Positions 1 through 11,652 of a stretch of DNA of 64,000 nt are shown here, piece after piece. The number at the start of each line of letters is the position of its first letter. Within the stretch, counting starts at the first letter, position 1. Under the pieces are notes generated by a model. The model was not told where the DNA came from, searched no databases, and was given only the letters and a program-made list of their open reading frames with translations. Made by a program: the position numbers and the translations under genes. The DNA is from Phorcus lineatus (Eukaryota; Mollusca; Gastropoda; Trochida; Trochidae), in the NCBI GenBank assembly GCA_921293015.1, contig OV121098.1, forward strand, positions 15,814,161-15,878,160, given 5' to 3'.

Positions 1-1
1 T

Positions 2-100
2 GGCAAACAATGTCAGACCAACAGATGTAAATGTTTCAAGTCAGGTGTGAAGTGCAACAGCAGGTGTCACTCCAGCATCACATGTCCAAAAAAAAATTGA
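2..100 (+). CDS. C-terminal end of a transposon integrase-like protein (partial)
   Basis: The frame starting at base 2 stays open to a TGA at 98-100 and encodes 32 residues with a cysteine-rich knuckle, RCKCFKSGVKCNSRCH, followed by a further Cys five residues later. This Cys/His arrangement is what I associate with the C-terminus of integrase-type (GIN/KRBA2-like) transposon proteins found in many invertebrates; that family assignment is from memory of the pattern, not a search. An AATAAA lies at 119-124, 19 bp after the stop. The 5' part lies outside the window. Whether the element is intact cannot be judged. Confidence 0.5.
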   Translation, partial: GKQCQTNRCKCFKSGVKCNSRCHSSITCPKKN

Positions 101-186
101 AATAATCCATGATATGTCAATAAAACTATGAGCATCTACATTACTGTTTGTTATTGTTTTGACCCATTAATGAGCATAATTCATTT

Positions 187-345
187 CAGTCAATCTGTCT
201 GAAAATCAGCCTAAATTTTCAGTCAATCTGTACATTGAGTGCTTTTTTCAGGCAATCTATACATTGCCTGAGTGAATCAGGCAATCTACAGATTGACTAA
301 AAATTTCAGTCGATCTACAGATTGACTGATTTTAGACATTGACTG
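187..345. repeat. Inverted repeat rich in CAGTCAATCTGT motifs
   Basis: CAGTCAATCTGTCTGAAAAT at 187-206 pairs with the block ending in GACATTGACTG at 324-345, and between them the words TCAGTCAATCTGTA and TACAGATTGACTGA recur in both orientations. The structure lies just after the integrase-like ORF and its AATAAA, so it may be the 3' terminal inverted repeat region of that transposon. That link is inference. Confidence 0.55.
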
Positions 346-510
346 TAACTTACATAAGAACAAGCAGACAAACTGGCAAAGCAGCAGCTATAAGCCGCAA
401 GAATAGGTAAGGGACTCCCACGGTTTGTTTCTGGAAGAACATTATTATGAAACCGGGTGGGAATCGTTGAGGTAGCGTAGATGTAACAGAATACTGTGTT
501 TGCTTTTTAA

Positions 511-1090
511 AATCTTCAAAAGCAAAGCACCTGATTATATCTATAAACTATGGACTGAACAAATGGGAAATGATAACAACTATATATCCTTTTAATTAAT
601 AAAAATCTTCAACTTCCCAAATCAAGAATTACGGAATCTCAAGAGTCGCTCTTTCCTTCGGTAATTCGACAATGGAATAATCTATCCCTGTGAAATAAGA
701 AATTGTCCAACCATTTCTCATTTCAAACGAAACCTTCAAAGGATATTAGATGCAGCGCCTGAATATTTATCAGTAGGAAATAGGGTTGTAAACATTTTAC
801 AATCAAACCTTAGAATTTGTTGTAGTCAATCAAAATATGATCTATTTAAAGTAGGTTTAGTAAACGAGACCAGCTGTTCATTTGGAAATCTATGTAAAAA
901 TTGCATTTATTATATTTTGATCGTACATTGTGTCAAGTTCAGCGCCATAGGTTATTAGATAAGGTGTGAACTGTTACTCTAGGGAGAGTGCCCTTAGATA
1001 TAAGTTTTAATCCTTAATGGCAATGCAGATCTGTTATTTATGAAAACGAATCTGTATTCAAACATATAATCTATTCGATCACATAAATGA
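511..1090 (+). pseudogene. Decayed non-LTR retrotransposon ORF, C-terminal part
   Basis: Several frames together read like the end of a LINE reverse-transcriptase ORF. They are KSKAPDYIYKLWTEQMG near 520, LFPSVIRQWNNLSL at about 649-690, then after a TGA at 691-693 an open stretch from 694 to about 957 containing PTISHFKRNLQRIL and a CSFGNLCKNC...HC knuckle. The words SVIRQWNNL and TISHFKR are typical of the region after the RT domain in invertebrate LINEs. Stops and shifts (for example TAG near 955) show it is dead. The catalytic RT and endonuclease parts are absent. Confidence 0.6.
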
Positions 1091-2065
1091 ACTATATACA
1101 TGTATATATTGCCTCATGATCACAATCTATTTACTCTCTCTCTTTATTTTATTATATTGTCTGTATACGTAATGTAGATGTGAAATATAGATATTATGAA
1201 GGGGGCTTAAAAAGTTCGACAACTTTCGCCCAAACAATTTCTCTTCTGTGAATAAAATATGTTTAAATACAATGATATGGTATACATTACACATTAACAC
1301 TTTTCAATTTTTTATCATTTGATGAAGTGAATTCATATTTTGTAAAAATGTTCATGGGTTTTGCTTTTGTTAATCTTTTCGTTATGGCATTTAGATTACA
1401 ATTATAACGTGCCCATATCCATCGAGATATGACTTCACACTTTCGGGTTGAAATCCTGGAGAGAAAATCTTTTGCAGAAAAGATTCTCAATGTATCCTTT
1501 ACTTCTCGTTGCATTACACAAACAGGACACAGAGACGAGATTTGACATCTTCCTAATTTACAACCGGAGCTTCTTTTTATGTCAGAGAATAAACAGTTCC
1601 TACGTGATATTTTAATAGTTCATTTATGTTATAATCAAATATCGAATAGATCACTGAATATTTTGACGAACACGTAGATTAATGTAAATTCGAAATTGAG
1701 TACGAATTTTCGTAATGAAATGTCCAATGGGTGTAGAGCATCGGATATTCCGGCCTGGTAACCGAGGGTGGTCAAGGTTAATATAAGAATATATTTATAG
1801 CTTGAAAGTATATCATTCCAAGTATTTCATTTATCATTTTTTGACGCATATCATCTTATGAGAGGGTAGAGGTGATATTTGAATCCTGCTTTGACAAATC
1901 CAGTATGTTTTCTCATGATGTTGCTTTAAGTAAGAAAACCGATACGTAACTGTTTAAGTAAATAAGTTCTTTTGGAGACTATTTTGAAAGTTCTCCGCGA
2001 ATACAATTATTTATTACACTTTATGCATTGAAATGGATTGATAGACAGACAAGCAACTTGAAATC
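1091..2065. other. No recognised feature
   Basis: AT-rich non-coding sequence. Open frames are short and have no recognisable domain. Confidence 0.6.
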
Positions 2066-2319
2066 GTTGTCCATGTGCAGTTTCGTATAAACATTACTAA
2101 TTAAGGGTAACGAAACAACGAATTTATCAGCTTAGAATAAAGCAAAATAAACATGAAATAATATTTTAAATGATTTCAAAATACACAGATGTATAAAAAA
2201 ATTCAAAATGGTAAAAAATCAAGGTGTCTTTTTCAACGAATAGAGTAAGTTAGTTGTCTATGTACAGTTTCATATAAACATTACTCAATAAGGGTAAAAA
2301 TAATCAGCCTAGAATAAGA
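2066..2319. repeat. Two direct copies of an about 75-bp segment
   Basis: Sequence at 2066-2143 (GTTGTCCATGTGCAGTTTCG, ATAAACATTACT, AAGGGTAA, TCAGCTTAGAATAA) recurs with changes at 2255-2319, about 188 bp later. It is a local direct duplication with no coding content. Confidence 0.6.
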
Positions 2320-2325
2320 CACTGT

Positions 2326-2669
2326 ATTACCCATATGGCTATTAATAAGCGGTGACATATTTTCAATATGAGCACATGTGCACATATCAACGATTGTCTA
2401 AGCGCGAGTTACCGTATTTCGTCGTCTGTGACGTCATAAAATGACTGTTCGTGACGTCACTGTAGTGGGCCGTCGGAAGGGAAGGCAGTCGTTTTCTGAA
2501 TATTTCCATGCGTTTTAATTGGAGAAGAATCGGTAATAAAGAAATTATTATCCTCAAAAGTGTGTCATATGACTTTTACGAAACTCGTGCGAATTTGTGT
2601 ATAACCCTCGCTCTCGCTCGGGTAATACAGAAATTCACACTCGTCATATGACACAGTTCCTCGGGTAAT
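2326..2669 (+). mobile_element. MITE with TTACCC ends and TA target site, copy 1
   Basis: The element begins TTACCC and ends GGGTAA, each flanked by TA, as expected of a Tc1/mariner-type target duplication. It shares its whole plan with the inverted copy at 16684-17040: a GAGCACATGTGCACATAT block, two CREs (TGACGTCA at 2429-2436 and 2452-2459, 23 bp apart), and a terminal palindrome built on GTGTCATATGAC and CCTCGCTCTCGCTCGGG. About 344 bp and non-autonomous, with no ORF. Confidence 0.75.
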
Positions 2670-4780
2670 AATCTCAATGTATTTTTAAAAATCGTAGTCA
2701 CAATTTCCATATCTTTCTTATAAGATGATTGCAACTCTCATTAAATACAGTACATTTTGTTTAAGTGGCGAATCCAAAATATATATCGGTAGAGTTGAAT
2801 ATTTTCCTTGGTTGCTCTAAGGTTTGAAACTACAGTGGATTTGTATGTCGGTGCAATTATTTTGAATTATATCTTTGGGATGTACGAACAGTAAATAACA
2901 TACAGTGTGTACTTGATTTTGTCAGAGTGAAAATAGACATGCATTCAATGCGTTCTGATACAAATGGAACTGTAAATAAACATTTGTGTAATGAAACCTC
3001 ATTTAGATATTTTACCTAAATTCACATCACCGGTATCATCGTTCTCGTCGTTGTTGTTGGTGTCGCAGTCATCATCTTCATCACCATCAACATCGTCGTC
3101 ATCATCATCACTACTAAAAGATTTCAAGAATAACAGTAGCATTAAGTTGTCCTGCCCCAATAATGTTTATAAAGCATAAATGCCCATACATTTGTATAAA
3201 TCCCGAGGTATTTTTGCGTACTTATAACCTTTATACTTAAAGACTAGAGATAACCAATCGAACAGTTGCTTGCGGTATAAATAGCATCCAATTGTGAGGA
3301 TTATTTACACACTGATAGAAATATTTTTTTAATAATATGTGAATTATTTGATGTTCTTATATTCCTAATTTCGAGAACTTATATATCCGTCTAAACCACT
3401 AGCTGTTTCATCCGGGTCACTGTTATCTTGCACGTGCGCAGAACAGATGTGTTTCTGTTTATACTGCACCTGTCTGTGCACTTGTTCAACTCTCGTGGAC
3501 TCTCTCGAGATCGCGCGGGATTAGCAATTAAGTATATCGTATGACAACTTTACCACCATTCCCCGATTTGGCATCATCATTACATGGTGTGTACTTGATT
3601 TACGAGTTATTGCGTCGTATTTTTTCTTTGTTTGGAATATGGGGGTGTGACTGGTCATAAATTATAATTGTTCTCTTATGTTTTATGTCAAGGAAGTTAA
3701 GTGACGTCGCATTCTGTTCCAAAATCAAAGAATTGACATCGTGTATATGCCTAGTAAACATAAATCATTCATAAGGGAAAAGATTAAACAAATCATCTCG
3801 CAATCGCATTTTCCCTATGGAATAATGTTTTTAATGGTTTTTTGAATTCTCAAAAATATAAAGAATAGCAATAGTCTTGGCATACGAGTATGACAGGCAG
3901 GTGTGTTCATGTTCAAAACAACAAAATTACGAAAATATGTTTTTGGTGAGATTTTGTTTTATATCTTTTTGGATATTTTTAAATCAAAGAAATCAGGAAT
4001 ACAAAAAATAATATCTGTCCATTATCAAGCCTGTTGAATATCTTTTGTGCTTACCCTTGTATATACACGTGTCAGACTTGCATTCAATCCTTTACGGTAA
4101 CAATGAAAGTTCATCAATTGTTAATCAAAATATTATAAAATCTATACATGACTTCATTATTGAAACTTCGAGATTTAAATGATATTACAATGTTCTCAAA
4201 ACAACATGCCTTTCAATCATGATGACACTTCTGGATGTTACTATGTTGGATTATGACTTACCATGTTTAAAATGTATGTTTAATGTTATATATTTGGGTT
4301 TTGTATGTATCAAGTATGTAACTATATCATTTCATAATGTGTATATGTATATGTATATTGTGAAAAAAAATGTTTAAAACAAACGTGTCAGATAGTGAAA
4401 GTCCATCCTCTTAAGGAATATTTTTATATACTTCTTCAGTACCTCTTTCCGTAGATTTCAAAAACAAATGAAAATGATTATGAATGAGCTATAAATAATA
4501 TTACCCAGTGGTCCTACCAAAACTGACATACCAAAACACTACTTAACCATGTACCTATTTCCTGCTGGGTGAACAGAGGCACATTTTGAGCTTAGTCTAT
4601 TTCCCAAGTAAACATTACAAATCTCTCAATTCGTGTCTCAGCCTGAAGCAGGGAATCACCCTTCAAATCTCAGCTTATCAAGTTTTGACACGGCTACCAG
4701 TCTGAATGTCGGGCCGCGACCGATGTTGCTGAACTTCACTGATAGCGCAATCACCCTACAAACTCTCAGTTACACTAAAA
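2670..4780. other. Mostly blank, apart from a triplet repeat and a small GC-rich patch
   Basis: No gene recognised. It contains the TCA/TCG triplet tract at 3035-3112 and a GC-richer patch at about 3425-3540 with CACGTG and CTCTCGAGATCGCGCGGG, of unknown role. The rest is AT-rich. Confidence 0.55.
3035..3112. repeat. Imperfect TCA/TCG trinucleotide microsatellite
   Basis: A run of TCA, TCG and GTT triplets. It makes a 62-residue Ser-rich open frame on the plus strand that I regard as an artefact of the repeat. Confidence 0.8.
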
Positions 4781-4930
4781 TTTAGTCTGTGAAAGATTTT
4801 TGATAATTAACTAGTACTGTTCCTTCATCCATAAGTTTTTTCTTATGGCTCTTCATTTCATTACTGAATGAGGACCTAGACTGTATCATAGGCTCCTATT
4901 TATACACAGTCATGAAGCAGGACTAGCTCT
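4781..4930 (+). repeat. Dispersed repeat D, copy 1
   Basis: Shares, in order, TTAGTCT, GTTCCTTCATC, GGCTC, CTGAATG.GGACCTA, GGCTCCT and TCATGAAGCAGGACTAG with 55308-55465. A shorter relative is at about 62579-62625. The type of element is unknown. Confidence 0.65.
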
Positions 4931-6005
4931 TAGTGTACGAGCACTCATATGCATCCAACAAACCGATCCCGAAAATGAGAACGTACGTTTCAGAAAACAT
5001 ACTAGTATGAAAACATGGTAAGAACATCAATTCCAACTCAACGCTCCCTCACAGAAACAAAACTGCTAGCGGATGTACAAATGTATGTATACCTTATCAG
5101 ACCCCGCAAAAAATTAAACCTTCATGAAAGCGGGTAAAGGAATTAAATTGAGAATGAAAAACCTCATCAAGGAAAATAAAAGATGATAAATAACAGCAGA
5201 GGGTATGCACATTAACGATGATAATTATATGTTACGATATTGACATTAAAACAACGAAACAGCTGGATAATTTTGTTGTACCGAGCCCTGTTTTGCCCGA
5301 TGATGTGATAAGTTTCTTAACCATATGAAAAGATAACCGGTGTCATATACAACACTTACATTGGTGCACATAGTGAATCACTCATGACCGCCAACCTTTG
5401 TCTTTGGAAGGGCTCCATATAGCAAGGCCAGAGAGAACACTGAGGTTAACGACGATCTGTCTTTATTACATTAAAAATTCGTTTACAAGCCAGTGAATAT
5501 ACACATTATGAAATCTAATTCTTAAAAAATGTTTTCAAAATGTTTTATTTTTGCTGAAAGATCCATTTCAGTGGGAACACATTTGTCAATAAACCAGTAA
5601 CTATATAAAAATCTCGATGAATTATTTTGATGTCTGCATCATTAAATTCAAATTAGTATCATGTATCCGTAATGACTGGAAACGCCCATACGGGCGAGAA
5701 CTTAGATATATAAACCTACTTACATACCCTGTATCGCATGACAAACGTATATCTTCTTACCTTAATCGTGCTATAGGCTAAGTTTCTTCTTCACGTCCTA
5801 ACAGTAAAACCGTTACACGAACTTCGTTTTCTTTGTCTTATGAGCATAAAAGTTAAACCTTGGACAAACATGCTTTGGGTTGGCCCTTTTTCCTTACAAA
5901 GTAGAATCACTTACAATATAAGTAGAGATATTCTGCATCGGGTATCATTGTTCGAATTGTCTCACATTTGAAATCCATGAGTTGAAACAGTACCATATAC
6001 ACGTA
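4931..6005. other. No recognised feature
   Basis: AT-rich sequence without a supportable gene or repeat structure. Confidence 0.5.
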
Positions 6006-6632
6006 CAGCTGCATACCAAAAGTTTGTTCACATACCTGCTTATCGTAGTGCAAATATCATGAAATTTGGCATGTCTTTGAGACATCATAGCATTGCGAAA
6101 AAGAAACGGATGATTTTAAATTTTCAATACAGAAACGAAGATCCATTGCACCTCAATGCAACCTTATGCCATATCCAACAGTTAACCCTATTTTTTGCAG
6201 GTCGCTGAAATGACCAGGGGTCAAAATTTCGAAAACAGTAATTTTTATTTTTCTCTACAAAATCCTTTATAAGTGATCAACAGCTTTAAACACAAGTCAT
6301 GTTTCTTCGTTTGCAACAAGTCAATATGAGTTTGCTGATTGTTTTCCCAGAGAGTCGAAATGGAATATTTTAATCGAAATTTAAGGAAATCAGAATTTTG
6401 AAAATGTGACCCCTTCTCAGTGTCTATTTAATCATGCCAAAATTGGAATCTTTGCACGAGAGACTAGACAATCCCAGACAAAGGTAACCAATGGCTATTT
6501 TACACATTGACAATTGGTTGTCCTTTGACATTTCTGGTGAAGTTGTTTTATTTACGTTCAAACCAAAGCCAAATTACATGATATTTGCACTAAAATACAG
6601 TAGAAAGTGAACAACCTTTTGATATGCAGCTG
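6006..6632 (-). mobile_element. MITE family B, full-length copy with TA-flanked TIRs
   Basis: The left end TA-CAGCTGCATACCAAAAG and right end CTTTTGATATGCAGCTG-TA are inverted repeats, and further inside GTTGTTCAC and AGTGCAAATATCATG are also mirrored. The interior, read on the minus strand, matches 21985-22528 and 54575-54960 (AAATAGCCATT, TAGACA..GAAGGGGT, TCGACTCTCTGAG). About 627 bp with no long ORF: a non-autonomous element, probably of Tc1/mariner type from the TA. Confidence 0.75.
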
Positions 6633-6654
6633 TAGAAGACTATTTATGGTGAGT

Positions 6655-6930
6655 TTGCATTTGAAAAATAAGCACACAAAAATAATTTCATGCAGAGTGC
6701 ATTATCTTTAGATGGTCAAAACATCTCAATAATTCAACCCAATCATCCGTAGTAGTTGAGGAAATAATCAACTGTTAAGGAATTTTTTTCGGCTATATTT
6801 TGTGAACACCTTTTAATCATTTGAGGAAGAGAAATGGGTTCGCATAGCTTTACAGATGATGATATAGGTTCGTTTTCAAACTGCTTAGTTTAATCAAAAG
6901 ACGTTGTCATGCAATTGAGATCACTATGCT
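6655..6930 (+). repeat. Dispersed repeat C, copy 1
   Basis: Matches 19225-19565 over TGCATTATCTT, AACATCTCA, a GTGAACACCTTTTAATCAT core, ATAGCTTTACAGATGATGAT and TCAAAAGACGTTGTC. Weaker copies lie at 46045-46255 and 57600-57652. The segment ATGGGTTCGCATAGC to TTCGTTTT resembles the 39-bp satellite unit at 57652-58516. Confidence 0.65.
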
Positions 6931-7070
6931 TTCCCTACAACCGTGCTATAGCCTAAGAAGAGTGGAGAGTCAGCTATACGTCTTACCCTGAGACAGGATG
7001 GCTATAGCCCCTCATGACAGTCTTGCAGAAACCTTAAATAACGAAATATGCAATTAAACGTCACAATTAA

Positions 7071-7398
7071 AGAGCCACTCCGTGAGTTGTTGGAGTCACA
7101 TATGCCAAACTTAATCAATGGTGTCATTTGATCACGAAATATCAACTGTTACCAAAAAGACACATTTTAAAGCTTGTTGGTTTTTTTACAGTGACAATAT
7201 GAAGGAAGAACGTCGCAATTATGATCGAAAACCGGACAGTGGCGCGCCTCAAATAGTCAAACGTAATTTTGGAGACTTATCTTAAACAGCCAGGAGGGCA
7301 GTTAGGAGTTGATAGTGTTTTTTAGGTTATATAAATAATATCCATGTATATTGGACGTGATATCTACACCTCTGTGCATTTATAAGGCTGTTTTTGAT
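7071..7398 (-). mobile_element. TTAA-flanked MITE (family A), truncated copy
   Basis: Starts AGAGCCACTCCGTGAGTTG directly after TTAA at 7067-7070. On the minus strand it matches 39927-40389 and 49637-50104 up to TTATAAGGCTGTTTTTGAT near 7398, where similarity ends, so one terminal portion is missing. Confidence 0.8.
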
Positions 7399-7699
7399 AA
7401 AACATAAAAGCGACAATAAAAACAATGATTCGAGGTAAATCGAATTCATGAACTCATTTTGTGCTTCTATATATTCACAAATATATCTATGGAAACCACA
7501 TTAACTACGTTTGGATGTAAGTGTTACAGTAATGATACTTGCACGATATCATTAATAACTATACTTTCGAGTAGTGAGTAAGTTTTATCCGATCGTGTTA
7601 GATATCAGTTAAACATTAAACATAAAAAAGTATACATGCACGTGGACGAATTATTACATAAATCAAAATAAGAGCAAACTGAATTGATCGAGATTTCAA

Positions 7700-8144
7700 T
7701 GGAGCATTGCAGAAAGAAGAATTGCAGAAAACAACAACCAGGCAGATTGTCGGCCACGAGAATCCCTCGGGAACGTGCTGCAGGAAGAATTTCAGAAAAT
7801 TACATGTACTTAACAGTATATTGATGGGCACGAGAATCTCACGGGGCACGTGCAGCATGAAGAATTTAAGAGAGTTAGATATACTTAAAAGTAAACTGAT
7901 GGTAACGAGAACCCATGGAGCACGTGCAGCACGAAGAATTTCAGAAAATTACATGAACATAAAATTAAATTGATGGGCACGAGAATCCCAAAAGGCACGT
8001 GAAGCTCGAAGAATTTCAGAAAATTACATGTACTGAAAAGTAAATTGACGGGCACGCGAATGCCATAATGCAGCTCGAAGAATTTCAGAAAATTACATGA
8101 ACATAAAAGTAAACTGATGGACACAAGACTCCCATGGAGCACAT
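7700..8144 (+). repeat. About 75-bp tandem repeat with a CACGTG core, array 1
   Basis: About five and a half units of the pattern GGGCACGAGAATCCC, GGAGCACGTGCAGCACGAAG, AATTTCAGAAAATTACATG and AAAAGTAAACTGATG. The anchor GAAGAAT falls at 7784, 7859, 7933, 8008 and 8077, so the period is 69-75 bp. Because 75 is divisible by three, it leaves repeat-coded open frames on both strands, which I do not treat as genes. Confidence 0.85.
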
Positions 8145-8970
8145 TGTCACGGTGTAACGATATCTAAACTCATAGGAGACCCGTTTATCCGACAGAAAGA
8201 TAAGAAAAGAAAATAATCAAGCCAATAAATAACTAGAGAGAAGCCAATCAGTGAATCAAGTGGTTTATTTGCAGTCTAAACAAGACGATAACCGGGTACA
8301 GCAACAAGCTACCCGTAATCCACTCAACAGGAGTTAACAACTAATTAAGGAAGTCAACAAACCATGAATAAACAAATAGACAAGCTGTAGGGAATCACTC
8401 TAGCATACCCCCAGACGTTGTAACAACAAGATAAGCTAATGGCCGTCTTAACGAGATAGCATCAATAAGACAAATCAACACTTAGCGTGTATATACAAAG
8501 GTAGTGACGGGACACGGGTGGACTAAAATAGGGATGAATAAACAACAAGCACACGGTACTTTTGATGATCCCTAATCACTACTTGAGTGAAGAACTTGAA
8601 TAAGAACACTAGTTTAGGTATAGTAGAACTTATAAAATAATGGGAGGGAAGGTAAGGTTAAAACTGTAAGTTCTTAAAGGAAGTGATCACATACTCCAGA
8701 AAGGTACAGAGAAATAAGGAATATCAACCTCACCAATCCACTTCCAACGTCCAAGGGTCCACCCGTGACCTCTCCCCGCAAGGATCAAGTCAAGACTACT
8801 TGGTACCAGAGCTTAGCCCGCTTTTTATTGGCTCCGTAGGGACGTCAATGAAGACCAGGCCTAGCTCCAAGAGGGGATGGTAGCTTATCTTAAGGATATC
8901 GCGAATCTGTGTTTCTTTGCGAAACTAAATTATCCCTAGCTCCATAAATATTTAAGGTATGGAGCCCTAC
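8145..8970. other. GC-richer block between the arrays, possible solo LTR
   Basis: This segment interrupts the repeat territory, starts TGTCACGGTGTAACGATATC and ends GAGCCCTACA. It has the TG...CA ends of a long terminal repeat, a TATAAAA at about 8630 and no coding capacity I recognise. A clean target-site duplication was not found, so LTR is only a candidate. Confidence 0.25.
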
Positions 8971-9282
8971 AATGGCTTATTGTAAAGGGGCGCAAACTCC
9001 TCTACAAGAAGATATAAATATATGTAACATGAGCATTGGCATATTAATGCTACATGTAAAAAGGCTGATAAATGGAGCATGAAAATGACATTTGAACATA
9101 TAAAAATAGCCACAGTCGGCGAATAAAGACATGAATGATAAAAATAGATACATGAATGTAAAGTACACATTTGTAAAGTACATAATATGTACTTTCGATA
9201 TATACAATAATTTGTGACATTTTACAAAAATACATTAGAGGAGAGGCGGGAAAAAAGGTCGCACGCTCGAACCGCGTGACAC
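8971..9282. other. No recognised feature
   Basis: AT-rich. The overlapping minus-strand frames here have no domain and run into the following repeat. Confidence 0.5.
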
Positions 9283-9485
9283 ACGTGCAGCACGAAGAAT
9301 TTTTTAAAAAAGTATTTATATTTAGTAACGAAAAAGTTACGTTACATGCGCCTAAGAGTAAAGTGACTGGCACGAGAATCTTTTGGAGCATATGCAGCAC
9401 GAAGAATTCCAGAAATGAACAACCAGGAAGATTGTCGGGCACGAGAATCCCAGGTGGGCACGTGCATTACGATATTGCACATGCA
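9283..9485 (+). repeat. CACGTG-core repeat, array 2 (degenerate)
   Basis: Three diverged units with CACGTGCAGCACGAAGAATT, TGGCACGAGAATC..TTGGAGCATATGCAGCACGAAG and CGGGCACGAGAATCCCAGG. AACCAGGNAGATTGTCGG is also shared with the left edge of array 1, so the two arrays have a common origin. Confidence 0.75.
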
Positions 9486-10107
9486 TGTGTTAAACACACT
9501 TTACAACTTTTCGAGTTAAACTGATTTGCGTACATATGGAATTAGATTGTGGACGATCACCTTTTAAACCAAAGTTTTTTCTGTAACAGAATATAATTGA
9601 TAACAGAAAAATAAATGAACTTGCAAATTGTAGTCAAAAACTAGGACACTAACTAATCGTTCTGCCATTCATTAAGTTTCTTGTAATATAATGCTTTGTA
9701 TGTAATTAGAAAGGATCCATTAACTTCACTGCGTGTTTAGACCATGCTAACAACCTTTATCTTCAGGTATACCGTTAAGTGAATGTATTATGTTCTCCCA
9801 AGGAGTTTTTAAAGAGGGGAAAAAATGACACGTTCATGAGTTTATCACTTATGCAGGTGTACTTTTGGAATAGAGTTTTGAAAAAGTATGTGTACATGTG
9901 TCTTGATAGGTTCAAGTTTCTTATCAACGTTTAACGTTATGTGATATCTGGTTAGCGGTTTTATTGCCGGAAATAACTGAATTAAAGAATATGGTCCTGT
10001 TTTGGTGGGGAATAAGATGATATAAAGTGTCACACATGCAGATTTTAAGAATCACGTTTTGAGGAACAAGGAATACACACAGTGTTGTTACGTATTATAT
10101 AAGTATT
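9486..10107. other. No recognised feature
   Basis: AT-rich sequence between the repeat array and the LINE fragment. No supportable gene. Confidence 0.5.
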
Positions 10108-10860
10108 TAGCACTTGTCAAATCGACAAAATTGGTCCACGGCATGTAAAACCCTTGCAGCACAAGCCAAAGAGGCACTGCTTTCCTTATCTAAACTCTTC
10201 AAAATTAACAAGTTTATTTCTTATGATTCTGCCTGTCTACTTTTTAACACCAAAATAGCACTAATTTTATTATATGGTTCGGAAATCTGGGGAACACGGC
10301 ATTTGGAAGTTATTGAGAATGTTCATGCATCTTATTTTAAAAGGTTTTTAACAGTTGGAAAATTAGCTTCAAATAAAGCTATACTTGGTGAAACAGGTCG
10401 TCATAACATGCATATTGAAAGTCAATGAGAGTAATTAAATATTGGATCAAACTTATTAGAATGCCTGATTATCGCAACGCCCACCAATGCTAACAACTAT
10501 TGTTATCATTTTATCATCGGGGAAAACATTCATGGGCTTCAGATGTTAGAAATACCTTATTTTCAAGTCGATTTTCTTATTCTTGGTTAAATCAAGATGT
10601 CAGTGATAGAGAAATATTTTTGTCGATGTTTAAGCACCGAATAAGAGACATATTTATTCAGAACTTGTCCGAAACAGTTAATCAATTTAATTTTCTTAGT
10701 CATTAATCCCGTTGTAAATCAGTGTTTGGACCGAAAAAGTATATAAGCGTTCTCAATGATAAGTCACTTTTGAGAAATTATGTAAATTTAGAATTTCACT
10801 GAAATTGTATTTTGGGCCACTGGGTCTCTAATACTGAATAAACCTGTCTTTTGTTGTTGA
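10108..10860 (+). pseudogene. Non-LTR retrotransposon 3' end (broken ORF plus tail)
   Basis: The frame 10114-10428 contains TLAAQAKEALLSLSKLF and IALILLYGSEIWG, the conserved block that follows the RT domain in many invertebrate LINEs. After a break it resumes with RVIKYWIKLIRMPDYRN and, past another stop, FYHRGKHSWASDVRNTLF and SWLNQDVSDREIF up to about 10706. A 3' tail with TGGGCCACTGGGTCTCTAAT and AATAAA near 10840 follows. At least two breaks and the absence of the RT core show a 5'-truncated dead copy. It belongs to the same broad class as 55550-56292. Confidence 0.85.
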
Positions 10861-10953
10861 ATACACACTTCATGATCATGACGATATTCATAACTCTGCC
10901 TTCGCTTCGTCTGCTTAATTTTAGGCACTTCACTTTACACAGTTAGCAATGAT

Positions 10954-11225
10954 AACGTTGAAGTATGCATCATGGGCGCTGACGTTTGCATCATGAGCGT
11001 TGAAGTATGCATCATCAGCGTTGAAGTATGCATCATCAACGTTGAAGTATGCATCATCAGCGTTGAAGTATGCATCATCAGCGTTGAAGTATGCATCATC
11101 AGCGTTGAAGTATGCATCATCGGCAATGAAGTTTACATCACGGGCGGTTGAATGTGCATCAATAGAGTTAAAATGTGCAACATGGACGTTGAAGTTCGCA
11201 TCATGGGCGTTGAAGTTTATATCAT
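10954..11225. repeat. 21-bp minisatellite, about 13 copies
   Basis: The unit CGTTGAAGTATGCATCATCAG (21 bp) is repeated head to tail; the central copies are almost identical and the outer ones diverge (TTTGCATCATGAGCG, TGTGCAACATGGACG). As the unit is seven codons, long frames arise on both strands. I regard them as repeat artefacts. Confidence 0.9.
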
Positions 11226-11410
11226 ATTCATATGGCAATGATTCATTTCAAATTGTTTGTCTGCTTGTAGGCGGTTACACTGTAAACCTTATGGAAGATG
11301 ACAAATATCATAGTTGAAACAGCATAAGGGCCAAAACATCATTATTGCAAGAAAATCTCAGGCATAATACGCCAGTGAAACATATGTACATATAAAAATT
11401 CTAATTTCAC

Positions 11411-11554
11411 TCCCTCTCTCTCTGTCTGTCTCTGTCTGTCTCTGTCTCTATGTCTGTCTCTGTCTCTGTCTGTCTGTCTCTGTCTCTGTCTGTCTGTCTC
11501 TGTCTCTGTCTCTGTCTGTCTGTCTCTGTCTCTGTCTCTGTCTCTGTCTCTCTG

Positions 11555-11650
<96 letters not shown>
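11411..11650. repeat. TCTCTG / TC microsatellite
   Basis: About 240 bp of TCTGTCTCTG variants passing into pure (TC)n. It produces Arg/Glu and Ser/Leu frames that are not genes. Confidence 0.97.

Positions 11651-11652
<2 letters not shown>

Noticed and set aside
7616..8142. Plus- and minus-strand frames with 25-residue repeats
   Set aside because: They follow the 75-bp repeat on both strands and have no start context or domain.
10930..11317. 100-codon frames with a seven-residue repeat
   Set aside because: The 21-bp minisatellite unit keeps several frames open; no codon or domain signal is present beyond the repeat.
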